Origin: Dehalococcoidia bacterium
GTDB lineage: Bacteria; Chloroflexota; Dehalococcoidia; UBA6926
Length of the DNA stretch: 8,326 nucleotides
NCBI GenBank assembly: GCA_012271225.1
Contig: JAAXGS010000118.1
Coordinates: forward strand, 1-8,326
Direction: 5' to 3'
Shown piece after piece: positions 1 through 5,468 of the stretch (positions are counted from its first letter, which is position 1; each line of letters begins with the position of its first letter). The position numbers and the translations under genes are program-made. Under the pieces are notes generated by a model that was not told the origin of the DNA, did no database searches, and worked only from the letters and a program-made list of their open reading frames with translations.

Positions 1-146
1 GTCACGCCCTTCAGCGCCTGATAGCGGCGGCCCTCCCCGAGCCCGCGCACGATCGTGTCAACCGCGTTCGGCTGATCCCCCATCATGCCGAAGGGGGATG
101 CGAGTTCAAACCGCTGGTCCGTCTCCCGGTGTTGCGCGATAGCCAC
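1..146 (-). CDS. uvrB: UvrB, excinuclease ABC subunit B, N-terminal fragment (cut by window edge)
   Basis: UvrB is the damage-verifying, helicase-like subunit of the UvrABC nucleotide excision repair complex in the cytoplasm. Only the first 48 codons are present. Reading leftward from a GTG at 146, the protein contains FELASPFG (about residues 13-20), then GDQPNAV (23-29), then a stretch ending QALKGVT. This matches the family opening, in which F.L.SPF..GDQP.AI is followed by Q.LLGVTGSGKT. The Walker A motif should begin just past the left edge. The GTG is chosen because an in-frame TGA lies a short way upstream with no ATG between, and because the conserved block starts about 12 residues in. 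No strong Shine-Dalgarno is seen. The Lys in QALKGVT, where Leu is usual, is a small oddity. It follows the membrane-protein gene after a 110-base gap, so it may be co-transcribed with ruvA or have its own promoter. Confidence 0.88.
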   Translation of the reverse strand, partial: MAIAQHRETDQRFELASPFGMMGDQPNAVDTIVRGLGEGRRYQALKGV

Positions 147-256
147 TGTCTGATCTCGGTTGTTGGAATTCGCCGCCTGTCACTGCCAGTGTATCAAGCC
201 CGGAAAGTCGCCGGCGGACGCCGCACACGCGCCGTGCGCCCCGCCGGACCTGCAGG
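147..256. other. 110-base gap between the membrane-protein gene and uvrB
   Basis: I see no gene here. On the minus strand the first half is very GC-rich and contains a possible imperfect stem (CGCAC pairing with GTGTG) without a following T-run, so I do not call a terminator. A weak -10-like TACACT occurs about 40 bases before the uvrB GTG, but there is no convincing -35 at the right distance. I found no recognisable LexA/SOS box. Confidence 0.5.
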
Positions 257-703
257 CTATTTCTTAAGGATGATGATACGCGTGATTGCCCATCGAATCA
301 TCAACAGAGGAATGATGATGGCGGCGATGAGCGGGCCGCGGCCAATGTCCGGCAGCTGCGGCTGAACCTGCGCGGCGGCGTAGATGCTGACAACGATGAG
401 GATGACCTCCATCAACAACTCCCGATTGCCCGGCCGCCGCAGGAGCCCCGAGTTCCACAGTGACACCTCTCGCACGGCAGCGGTCAGGCTGGCGACGATG
501 GCGATGATAATCAGCGCCCACGCGATGAGGCCGAACCCGGGCAGGAGCACGCCCATGACATGGAGGCACAGCAGCACCGCGGCGGACGCGATGACCACCC
601 ACCACGGGTTTGACGCCACCGCGCCATAGCGTCCCCCCGTGTAGAGAACCCAGGCGCACAGCACGCTGATCAGGGCAAGGATGACGAACAGGCTCTCAAG
701 CAT
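257..703 (-). CDS. Small multi-helix integral membrane protein of unknown function
   Basis: The predicted protein has 148 residues, beginning MLESLFVILA and ending ITRIIILKK. I do not recognise a family. Hydrophobic stretches at about residues 4-21, 33-52, 56-74, 97-113 and 123-145 suggest four or five membrane helices. Short charged loops lie between them (REVSLWNSG, LLRRPGNRE), and the end is basic. The reading frame could extend upstream to 778, but that part is the shadow of ruvA. The ATG at 703 is preferred because hydrophobic sequence starts at once and because this ATG overlaps the ruvA stop (8-base overlap, 696-703), the usual sign of translational coupling. The gene is therefore almost certainly made with RuvA and precedes uvrB. 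A link to DNA repair is not shown by sequence. It may simply be a passenger. Confidence 0.75.
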   Translation of the reverse strand: MLESLFVILALISVLCAWVLYTGGRYGAVASNPWWVVIASAAVLLCLHVMGVLLPGFGLIAWALIIIAIVASLTAAVREVSLWNSGLLRRPGNRELLMEVILIVVSIYAAAQVQPQLPDIGRGPLIAAIIIPLLMIRWAITRIIILKK

Positions 704-1322
704 GGGTATCCGCGCCCTGAAGCCCGCTGAGTGCCGCCAGCGCCAGGCGCACCCGCTCATCCAGCGGCGGTCGATCATCCGCCTCCGCGCCGGAAACCGC
801 CGTGACGGCCTGCCGGATCTCCTGCCCCGTATAGCCCAGCGACTGCAGGACGGCCGTCAACTCCGCGTCAGCGACCGTGGGGGGGCGGGCCGGGCCGGCG
901 GAAAGCTGCGCGATGTCCAGTTCATCCAGCTTGCCCTTGAGCTCAACGATGATGCGGGACGCGCTGCGCTTGCCCACGCCCGGCGCGCGCGCCAACGCCG
1001 CGGCATCGCCCTGCTCAATCGCATCGACAAGCGTGCCGGGCGTCAGCACGGACAGGATGACGAGGCCGAGGCGCGGCCCGATCCCGGAGACGCCGAGCAG
1101 CGCGACAAAGGCCGCGCGCTCTTCCGCGCTCCGAAATCCGTACAGCGTGATGGCCTCATCCCGCACAATCAGATGCGTGTACAGACGGACGGGCGAGCCG
1201 ATGGGGCCGATCTCCGCCAGGGCGGACGACGGGACCTGCGCACGGACGCCAACGCCGCCAACGGCAACGTCCACCCAGTCCTCACCGCGGGATTCCAGAA
1301 TGCCCTGAACGCTGGAGATCAT
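696..1322 (-). CDS. ruvA: RuvA, Holliday junction branch migration complex DNA-binding subunit
   Basis: RuvA binds four-way DNA junctions as a tetramer and loads the RuvB motor for branch migration during recombinational repair. The 208 residues are close to the usual length (about 200). Domain I (1-65) opens with MISSVQGILES and includes VRLYTHLIVRDEAITLYGF. The two helix-hairpin-helix motifs of domain II are visible: LLGVSGIGPRLGL (75-87) and RAPGVGKRSASRI (112-124). The RuvB-binding domain III follows a Pro-rich linker, with ADAELTAVLQSLGY (151-164). It starts at ATG 1322; the Shine-Dalgarno is weak. Its 3' end overlaps the following membrane-protein gene by 8 bases. ruvB, usually next to ruvA, is absent here, and ruvC lies upstream but is separated by two unrelated genes. 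Confidence 0.97.
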   Translation of the reverse strand: MISSVQGILESRGEDWVDVAVGGVGVRAQVPSSALAEIGPIGSPVRLYTHLIVRDEAITLYGFRSAEERAAFVALLGVSGIGPRLGLVILSVLTPGTLVDAIEQGDAAALARAPGVGKRSASRIIVELKGKLDELDIAQLSAGPARPPTVADAELTAVLQSLGYTGQEIRQAVTAVSGAEADDRPPLDERVRLALAALSGLQGADTHA

Positions 1323-1336
1323 GGTTTCACGGCCAT
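1319..1336 (-). other. Five-codon mini-ORF overlapping the ruvA start
   Basis: ATG GCC GTG AAA CCA TGA (MAVKP) ends in a TGA that shares an ATGA overlap with the ruvA start codon. Such an arrangement could couple ruvA translation to a leader peptide, which would help because ruvA lacks a clear Shine-Dalgarno. It is short enough to be chance. Confidence 0.15.
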
Positions 1337-1372
1337 TTTAGCGATGGCGGGATAGTTCGTGGTAGACCTGCG

Positions 1373-1438
1373 TCATGACTTGGCTTTCTTCAGTGCTTTT
1401 TCTGCCCGGGAAATTCGCTTGTCCCAAGTGCCGGCTCA
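1373..1438 (-). other. In-frame continuation past the TGA of the TPR-like gene
   Basis: Reading the frame of the upstream small gene through its TGA (1438-1436) gives 20 more codons, AGTWDKRISRAEKALKKAKS, and then a second TGA at 1375-1373. The result is a basic amphipathic helix of the kind that commonly closes TPR-like proteins. With Trp at the TGA position the junction reads SEGWAGTWDKRI, which looks like a natural continuation. I infer that the TGA is a TGG-to-TGA change or a sequence error. Readthrough cannot be excluded. Confidence 0.6.
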
Positions 1439-1936
1439 GCCCTCTGATTTGGCTTGAAGAGATAGACGGATAGCTTCGTCGTATCCCTTCTCCTTGTGCC
1501 TGATAATAGCAAGTTGTTCATATCCGAGGTGCCTCGGAAGAGACTGGTTAGGCCATTCGTGTCTCATTGCGATTGCTACCTGTGGAGCAAGTGCAATTTG
1601 ATCTTCGCACGCCTGTATGGCTAACGCAAGCGCGTCTGATTCCAGATTACGTAGCCGATAGTAGATCTTTATAGCAGTGGAATAAGCAAAGTGCCTGTCC
1701 GCTATTTCGCCTGACCGTCCTTCTCCCACATCCAGCGCTTTGTCTATAAGTTTGCGTGCCAAAGGCAGGTTTTCCTTATGCGAAAGGAACCAATTTGCGA
1801 GAGTCCACAGTGATTCTCGAAAAGTTTCATCAGGTTCGAATATATCAACTCCGAACACAACAAGGATTTTTTGGCGCTCTTCTTCCGTAAAAGCAGACTG
1901 CCACCAATCAAGGACAGTGCTCTTCTCTGAAATCAT
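1436..1936 (-). CDS. Small helical TPR-like protein, probably cut short by an in-frame TGA
   Basis: The 166-residue product begins MISEKSTVLDWWQ, is predicted cytoplasmic and is almost entirely helical. I do not recognise a named family. Residues 83-114 and 133-166 look like tetratricopeptide-type helix pairs, the clearest being LGYEQLAIIRHKEKGYDEAI (137-156), which suggests a protein-binding scaffold. The ATG at 1936 is chosen because AGGAG at 1950-1946 is a good Shine-Dalgarno at 9-base spacing and because the upstream frame is only the shadow of the dehydrogenase gene. It starts 16 bases after that gene's stop. GC content is about 47-48% on two counted 60-base stretches (1501-1560, 1861-1920), against up to 77% in the neighbouring dehydrogenase gene, so recent horizontal gain is likely. 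The frame stays sensible for 20 codons beyond the TGA (to 1373), so this may be a young pseudogene. Confidence 0.72.
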   Translation of the reverse strand: MISEKSTVLDWWQSAFTEEERQKILVVFGVDIFEPDETFRESLWTLANWFLSHKENLPLARKLIDKALDVGEGRSGEIADRHFAYSTAIKIYYRLRNLESDALALAIQACEDQIALAPQVAIAMRHEWPNQSLPRHLGYEQLAIIRHKEKGYDEAIRLSLQAKSEG

Positions 1937-1952
1937 ATGATAGTTCTCCTCT

Positions 1953-3161
1953 CTACCGCGGCAGGCCGAGGCCGCGCCACGCGATGATGTTCGCGCCCAG
2001 GGCGATGCCGCCCCCGCCGCCGGACTCGTTCTGCGAGAGCATGTAGTTGGTTCCATAGATGCCGTTGCCCGGGGCGCGGCGCTCCCCCTTGAGCAGCGCC
2101 GTGTACGGGCCAAGCGCCCGCGCGAACGTGGGCCAAATCCAGTATTTGGATGTATGGAGCGTCCGCCAGCCGGACATCGCGCCCTCCGCCTGCGGCACCT
2201 CACCCCGCGCCTGCATCCCCGCCACGCGATAGGCCAGCATGCGGTCGATTTCAAGGGTGACGCGCAGATCCGCCAACTGATGCCGCGTGACGCCGTTGGC
2301 CAGAGGGCTCTCGCCGCTGATACGCAAGTCTCGCGCCATTGCGATGAAACGATCAAAGATGCCGATGTGCCGGGCGGCGTTGTCGATGCCCGTTCGCTCG
2401 AAATTCAGCGTCGTCATCGCCGCGTACCACCCGCGGTTCATCTCGCCGATCAGGTAGCGCTTGGGCACGCGCACCTCATCCAGAAAGACCTCATTCCATC
2501 TGCGGCGGCCAAAGAAATCGTACAGGGGGCGCAGGGTGATTCCCGGCATCCAGTCGCCCCGCTCATCCGTCAATTGCATCGCCAAGTAGGTGATGCCGCG
2601 GTGCTTTGGGGCGCTCGGATCGGTGCGGACAAGAATGTGATACCAGTTGGAGAAGTGGGAACCGGACGACCACATTTTCTGTCCGGTGACGACGATATCG
2701 TCGCCGTCCTCCACGCCCCGCGTCTGCAGGCTGGCGAGGTCCGTGCCCGCGTTCGGCTCGCTGTAGCCCTGCGCCCAATCGATCTCGGCGCGCGCCATGG
2801 GGGGCAGAAACTGCTCCTTGAGCCAGTCCGTGCCGTGGATCATGATCGCGCCGGTGATATTCGCGCTGGGGGAACCCTCCGGAGCGTCCGCGTAGCCCAG
2901 CTCCTCCATGTAGACGAACTGGTGATCAAACGGCGCGTCCTGCCCGCCGTACTCCCTGGGCCAGTGCATGGTGTACCAGCCGTTGTCGACAAGCTTTCTG
3001 ATGAACTCATGGTCATGCTGCCGCGATTCCGCGCTGTCGAAGTCATATGACCGGACGTTGATGGAGTGGGCGTCAAAATCACCCGGCGCCCAGTTCTCGC
3101 GGAGAAAGGCGCGGACATCCTCCCGAAAAGCCTCCGCGCTTGGCGACAATCGAAAGTCCAT
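1953..3161 (-). CDS. Acyl-CoA dehydrogenase (FAD flavoprotein, FadE-like)
   Basis: The family oxidises acyl-CoA thioesters to trans-2-enoyl-CoA, passing electrons to electron-transfer flavoprotein. The 402-residue length is typical. The N-terminal helical domain (about 1-125) includes GWYTMHWPREYGG. The mid beta domain holds the FAD/substrate signatures QGYSEPNAGTDLASL (131-145) and GQKMWSSGSHFSNW (160-173). The C-terminal helical domain runs from about 245 and ends NIIAWRGLGLPR. The motif before that end is unusual: SGGGGGIALGANIIA (380-394) replaces the common GGTSEIQRNIIA. The Glu of medium-chain enzymes (YEGT) is absent there, and Glu255 in NFERTG is a possible substitute by analogy with isovaleryl-CoA dehydrogenase. 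The ATG at 3161 has a strong Shine-Dalgarno, GGAGGGG, at 3171-3165. The natural substrate cannot be told. The gene sits between ruvC and ruvA with no obvious functional link to either. Confidence 0.95.
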   Translation of the reverse strand: MDFRLSPSAEAFREDVRAFLRENWAPGDFDAHSINVRSYDFDSAESRQHDHEFIRKLVDNGWYTMHWPREYGGQDAPFDHQFVYMEELGYADAPEGSPSANITGAIMIHGTDWLKEQFLPPMARAEIDWAQGYSEPNAGTDLASLQTRGVEDGDDIVVTGQKMWSSGSHFSNWYHILVRTDPSAPKHRGITYLAMQLTDERGDWMPGITLRPLYDFFGRRRWNEVFLDEVRVPKRYLIGEMNRGWYAAMTTLNFERTGIDNAARHIGIFDRFIAMARDLRISGESPLANGVTRHQLADLRVTLEIDRMLAYRVAGMQARGEVPQAEGAMSGWRTLHTSKYWIWPTFARALGPYTALLKGERRAPGNGIYGTNYMLSQNESGGGGGIALGANIIAWRGLGLPR

Positions 3162-3209
3162 GATCCCCTCCGGTATTCGCGCTCTGGCCCAATACGTCCT
3201 GTGACTGTG

Positions 3210-3722
3210 TCAGCGTAGCAGATTGGCCTGCGGCGGCGGCAGGGGCGCGGAGTGCACGGCGTCGCACAGGGCAACGGCCAGGGCATCCGTCGCATCGGCG
3301 GGAACCCGGCCGTCCGGCATGGTCACCTGCAGCCGCAGCAGCCGCGCCACATCCTGCTTGGTCGCTCTCCCGTGCCCCGCGACGGTGCTCTTGACCTGCG
3401 CGGGGGGATACTGCCGAACGGCGATGCCTCGCTCCGCCGCAATAAGCAGGGCAACGCCCCTCGCCTCGCCGATGGAGAACGCCGCCTGCACGTTTCGCCC
3501 AACAAAGGGCCGCTCGATGGCGATCACGGTCGGCTGCAGCCGATCGACGATATCGACAAGACCTGTGCGCAGATCAAGCAGGCGCGCCTCCAGAGCGTGA
3601 TCCGGTTTCAGGCGAATGACGCCGCACTCGATAAAGGCGTGCGGCCTCCCGTCCCGATGAACATCGAGGACGCCGTAGCCCGCGATGCGCGTGCCGGGAT
3701 CAATGCCGAGGACGCGCGGCAT
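3210..3722 (-). CDS. ruvC: RuvC, Holliday junction resolvase (crossover junction endodeoxyribonuclease)
   Basis: RuvC cuts Holliday junctions symmetrically with two metal ions, after RuvAB branch migration. The 170 residues are family-normal, with an RNase H-like fold. All four catalytic acids are visible: Asp8 in VLGIDPGTRIAGYG, Glu70 in VIAIERPFVGRN, and Asp143 and Asp146 in PADATDALAVALCD. The family blocks AAFSIGEARGVAL (80-92) and YPPAQVKSTVAGHGRATKQDV (105-125) are also present, so the enzyme should be active. It starts at ATG 3722, 11 bases after the yebC stop, with no strong Shine-Dalgarno, suggesting translation coupled to yebC. The yebC-ruvC-ruvA order is common in bacteria. Here a dehydrogenase and a small gene interrupt ruvC and ruvA, and ruvB is not in view. 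Confidence 0.97.
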   Translation of the reverse strand: MPRVLGIDPGTRIAGYGVLDVHRDGRPHAFIECGVIRLKPDHALEARLLDLRTGLVDIVDRLQPTVIAIERPFVGRNVQAAFSIGEARGVALLIAAERGIAVRQYPPAQVKSTVAGHGRATKQDVARLLRLQVTMPDGRVPADATDALAVALCDAVHSAPLPPPQANLLR

Positions 3723-3733
3723 GGGCCGTCATG

Positions 3734-4501
3734 CTATGGGCGGCCCTGGCCGTCCGTCACACCGTCAATCACGTCTGAAGGAAAGTTGGCGTTCGTGTAG
3801 ACCTGCTGAACGTCGTCCAATTCATCAAGGCGTTCAAGGAGCCGCAGGTTCTGTTTGGCGGCGGAGACCTCAAGATCCACGCGCGTTTTGGGCCGCATGG
3901 AGATTTCCGACTGAACAACGCGCGCGCCCTGCTCCAGGAGAGTTGCGCGCACGGTTTCCAGTTGGGACGGCGTGGTGTACACCTCCAACTGCCCGCCGTC
4001 GGGATCGCCCACATCCTCCGCCCCCGCGTCAATGGCGGAGAGAGCCACATCTTCCAGTTCACCGGCGGACCCCTCAACGACGACGGTGCCGGTGCTGTCA
4101 AAGATCCAACTGACGCTGCCCACCTCACCGATGTTGCCGCCCTGCCTGCTGAAGGTTGAGCGCACCTCATTGGATGTGCGATTCCGGTTATCGGTCAGGG
4201 CCTGCACCAGAATGGCCGCGCCGCCCGTGCCATAGCCCTCATACCAGATCTCCTCGAGGGTTGAGCCGTCGTCGCCGCCGGCAATCCGTTTGAGGATACG
4301 CTCGATGTTGTCGTTCGGCACGCCGGCGTCCCTGGCCCGCTGAACGGCAAGCCTCAGGCGGGGATTGAAGTCCGGGTTTGTTCCGCCGTCGCGCGCGGCG
4401 GTCGAGACCTCACGGGAGAGCTTGGTGAACAGCTTTGCCCGTTTGGCGTCGTTCGCGCCCTTTTGCCGCTGGATCGTCGACCAGTGAGAGTGACCGGACA
4501 T
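3734..4501 (-). CDS. yebC: YebC/PmpR family (TACO1-like) regulatory protein
   Basis: Members of this family are cytoplasmic. They have been described as transcription regulators (PmpR) and, more recently, as ribosome-associated factors that ease translation of difficult sequences; the human homologue TACO1 activates COX1 translation. The 255 residues match the family (about 240-250). The opening MSGHSHWSTIQRQKGANDAK (1-20) and KLFTKLSREVSTAARDGG (23-40) are diagnostic. They are followed by NPRLRLAV, the mid block WYEGYGTGGAAILVQALTDN (86-105) and SRQGGNIGEVGSVSWIF (118-134). The C-terminal domain contains LLERLDELDDVQQVYTNANF. It starts at ATG 4501, with no good Shine-Dalgarno but a TAAAAT box 7 bases upstream. 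It lies 81 bases after rimM and 11 before ruvC, fitting the common yebC-ruvC pairing. Confidence 0.97.
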   Translation of the reverse strand: MSGHSHWSTIQRQKGANDAKRAKLFTKLSREVSTAARDGGTNPDFNPRLRLAVQRARDAGVPNDNIERILKRIAGGDDGSTLEEIWYEGYGTGGAAILVQALTDNRNRTSNEVRSTFSRQGGNIGEVGSVSWIFDSTGTVVVEGSAGELEDVALSAIDAGAEDVGDPDGGQLEVYTTPSQLETVRATLLEQGARVVQSEISMRPKTRVDLEVSAAKQNLRLLERLDELDDVQQVYTNANFPSDVIDGVTDGQGRP

Positions 4502-4513
4502 GACTCGATTTTA
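4502..4513 (-). promoter_or_regulatory. Candidate -10 box giving a leaderless yebC transcript
   Basis: TAAAAT (minus strand, 4513-4508; five of six matches to TATAAT) stands six bases before the yebC ATG. A start of transcription at the usual 6-7 base distance would fall on the start codon itself. This fits the lack of a Shine-Dalgarno in front of yebC. No convincing -35 hexamer is seen 16-18 bases upstream, so the call is tentative. Confidence 0.3.
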
Positions 4514-4541
4514 CGCCATCCGTGCCAAACGCGCCCACACA

Positions 4542-4584
4542 GACGCCCCGCTGACGCGGGTCAGACTGCCGTGATGCAGGCGTC
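4542..4584 (-). promoter_or_regulatory. Possible branched or switchable RNA structure between rimM and yebC
   Basis: In the rimM-yebC gap, GACGCC (4542-4547) pairs with GGCGTC (4579-4584), the latter overlapping the rimM stop codon. Inside, CTGAC (4551-4555) pairs with GTCAG (4560-4564). An alternative hairpin, CCCGC (4547-4551) with GCGGG (4556-4560), uses overlapping bases, so the two cannot form together. There is no T-run after it, so it is not a standard terminator. It may be a coupling or attenuation element, or chance in GC-rich DNA. Confidence 0.3.
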
Positions 4585-5188
4585 AGCCCGGCGTGGGCGG
4601 CCGGCGCCGTCTGCGTCTCCCGCGGCGCGGCGGCCCGGGTTGCTCCTGCCGTTTCTCCGGCTCCTCCGGAGGCAGCAGCCCCTCGACCGGCTCCACAAGG
4701 ACAACACCGTTCTCGAGGTCAACCGTCGCGATCTCCTGCGTGTTGGGAACGAGCGTTTCCGGACGGCCGGGCGCGCGGATGATCAGGACATCGTTGACGC
4801 CGGTCTCAAGGACATCCTCAACCGTGCCGATGCTCGCGCGGTCCGGGTTCGTGACGGCCTGCAGGCCAATCAACTGAAATCGGTAGTACGCGCCATCAGG
4901 CAGCGGCGTCACGTCGCCCTCGAGGATGTCCAGCGTTGCGCCGCGCGGGATGGCCTCCGCCTGCGTGCGTGACTGCACCTCCTCAAGCCGGACGACAAGC
5001 CGGTTAATGCCGCTGACGCGGGCATCCGCCACCGTAACGGGTTCTTCCGCGAGAAACAGACGACTGCCCGGGTCGAACCGGGAGGGAAAGTCCGTCAGAA
5101 TATCCACCTTCAACTCGCCCCGGATGCCAAAGGGGCCGTTGATGCGACCGACGGCGATGTAAGGGGGAGGTGTTGAGCGCGCGGTCAC
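4583..5188 (-). CDS. rimM: RimM, ribosome (16S rRNA) maturation factor with Arg-rich tail
   Basis: RimM assists late assembly of the 30S head by binding S19 and the 16S 3' domain. The N-terminal RimM domain begins at about residue 9 with PYIAVGRINGPFGIRGELKV, the hallmark opening. The PRC-barrel domain covers about 98-173, with GAYYRFQLIGL, VNDVLIIRA, LVPNTQEIA and VDLENGVVLVEPVEGLLP. After that comes an unusual tail of about 30 residues, first acidic/Gln (PPEEPEKRQEQ) and then basic (PPRRGRRRRRRPPTPG), making 201 residues against about 180 in E. coli. It starts at GTG 5188, with AGGG four bases upstream, 11 bases after the khpA stop. It continues the rpsP-KH-rimM operon. trmD, usually next, is replaced by yebC. 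Confidence 0.96.
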   Translation of the reverse strand: MTARSTPPPYIAVGRINGPFGIRGELKVDILTDFPSRFDPGSRLFLAEEPVTVADARVSGINRLVVRLEEVQSRTQAEAIPRGATLDILEGDVTPLPDGAYYRFQLIGLQAVTNPDRASIGTVEDVLETGVNDVLIIRAPGRPETLVPNTQEIATVDLENGVVLVEPVEGLLPPEEPEKRQEQPGPPRRGRRRRRRPPTPG

Positions 5189-5199
5189 AGTTCCCTGCG

Positions 5200-5430
5200 C
5201 TAGACGATCTCCAGGCTTGCCCTGACGCCCTGTCGGATGGCGGCGATCCTGAGGACGGTGCGAATTGCCTCTGCGACGCGGCCATCGCGTCCAATCACCT
5301 TGCCCTTGTCCCCGTCCGCCACGGTCAGGCTGATCACCAGGCGTCCGTCCTCCCCGGTGCTTTCGGTGACGTGAACCGCCTCCTCGTCCTCAACGATGCT
5401 CTTGGCGATGAATTCAACAAGCTCTTTCAC
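5200..5430 (-). CDS. khpA: KhpA, small KH-domain RNA-binding protein (YlqC family)
   Basis: This is a 76-residue single KH-domain protein of the family encoded between rpsP and rimM in many bacteria. KhpA, often paired with KhpB, binds RNA and influences small-RNA regulation, cell division or ribosome work. The sequence opens (M)KELVEFIAKSIVEDEEAV and has the RNA-binding GxxG loop as VIGRDGR (45-51), followed by the helix VAEAIRTVLRIAA. The frame is open further upstream to 5541, but that part overlaps rpsP and has no family match. The GTG at 5430 gives the standard N-terminus, with a weak GGGA upstream. It lies 38 bases after the rpsP stop and 11 before the rimM start, so the three are clearly one operon. 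Confidence 0.93.
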   Translation of the reverse strand: MKELVEFIAKSIVEDEEAVHVTESTGEDGRLVISLTVADGDKGKVIGRDGRVAEAIRTVLRIAAIRQGVRASLEIV

Positions 5431-5468
5431 GTTCCCGTCCCATCTGCCGTTGAGGGTCCGCGCGTGCG

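Noticed and set aside
147..256. SOS (LexA) box before uvrB
   Set aside because: No CGAACnnnnGTTCG- or CTG-N10-CAG-like palindrome could be seen in the gap.
681..1355. Long plus-strand open frame of 224 codons
   Set aside because: It lies fully opposite ruvA, is rich in Arg/Asp/Gly as expected for an antisense shadow in high-GC DNA, and has no domain pattern.
2154..3050. Plus-strand open frame of 298 codons
   Set aside because: It is opposite the clear acyl-CoA dehydrogenase gene, and its composition is that of a shadow frame.
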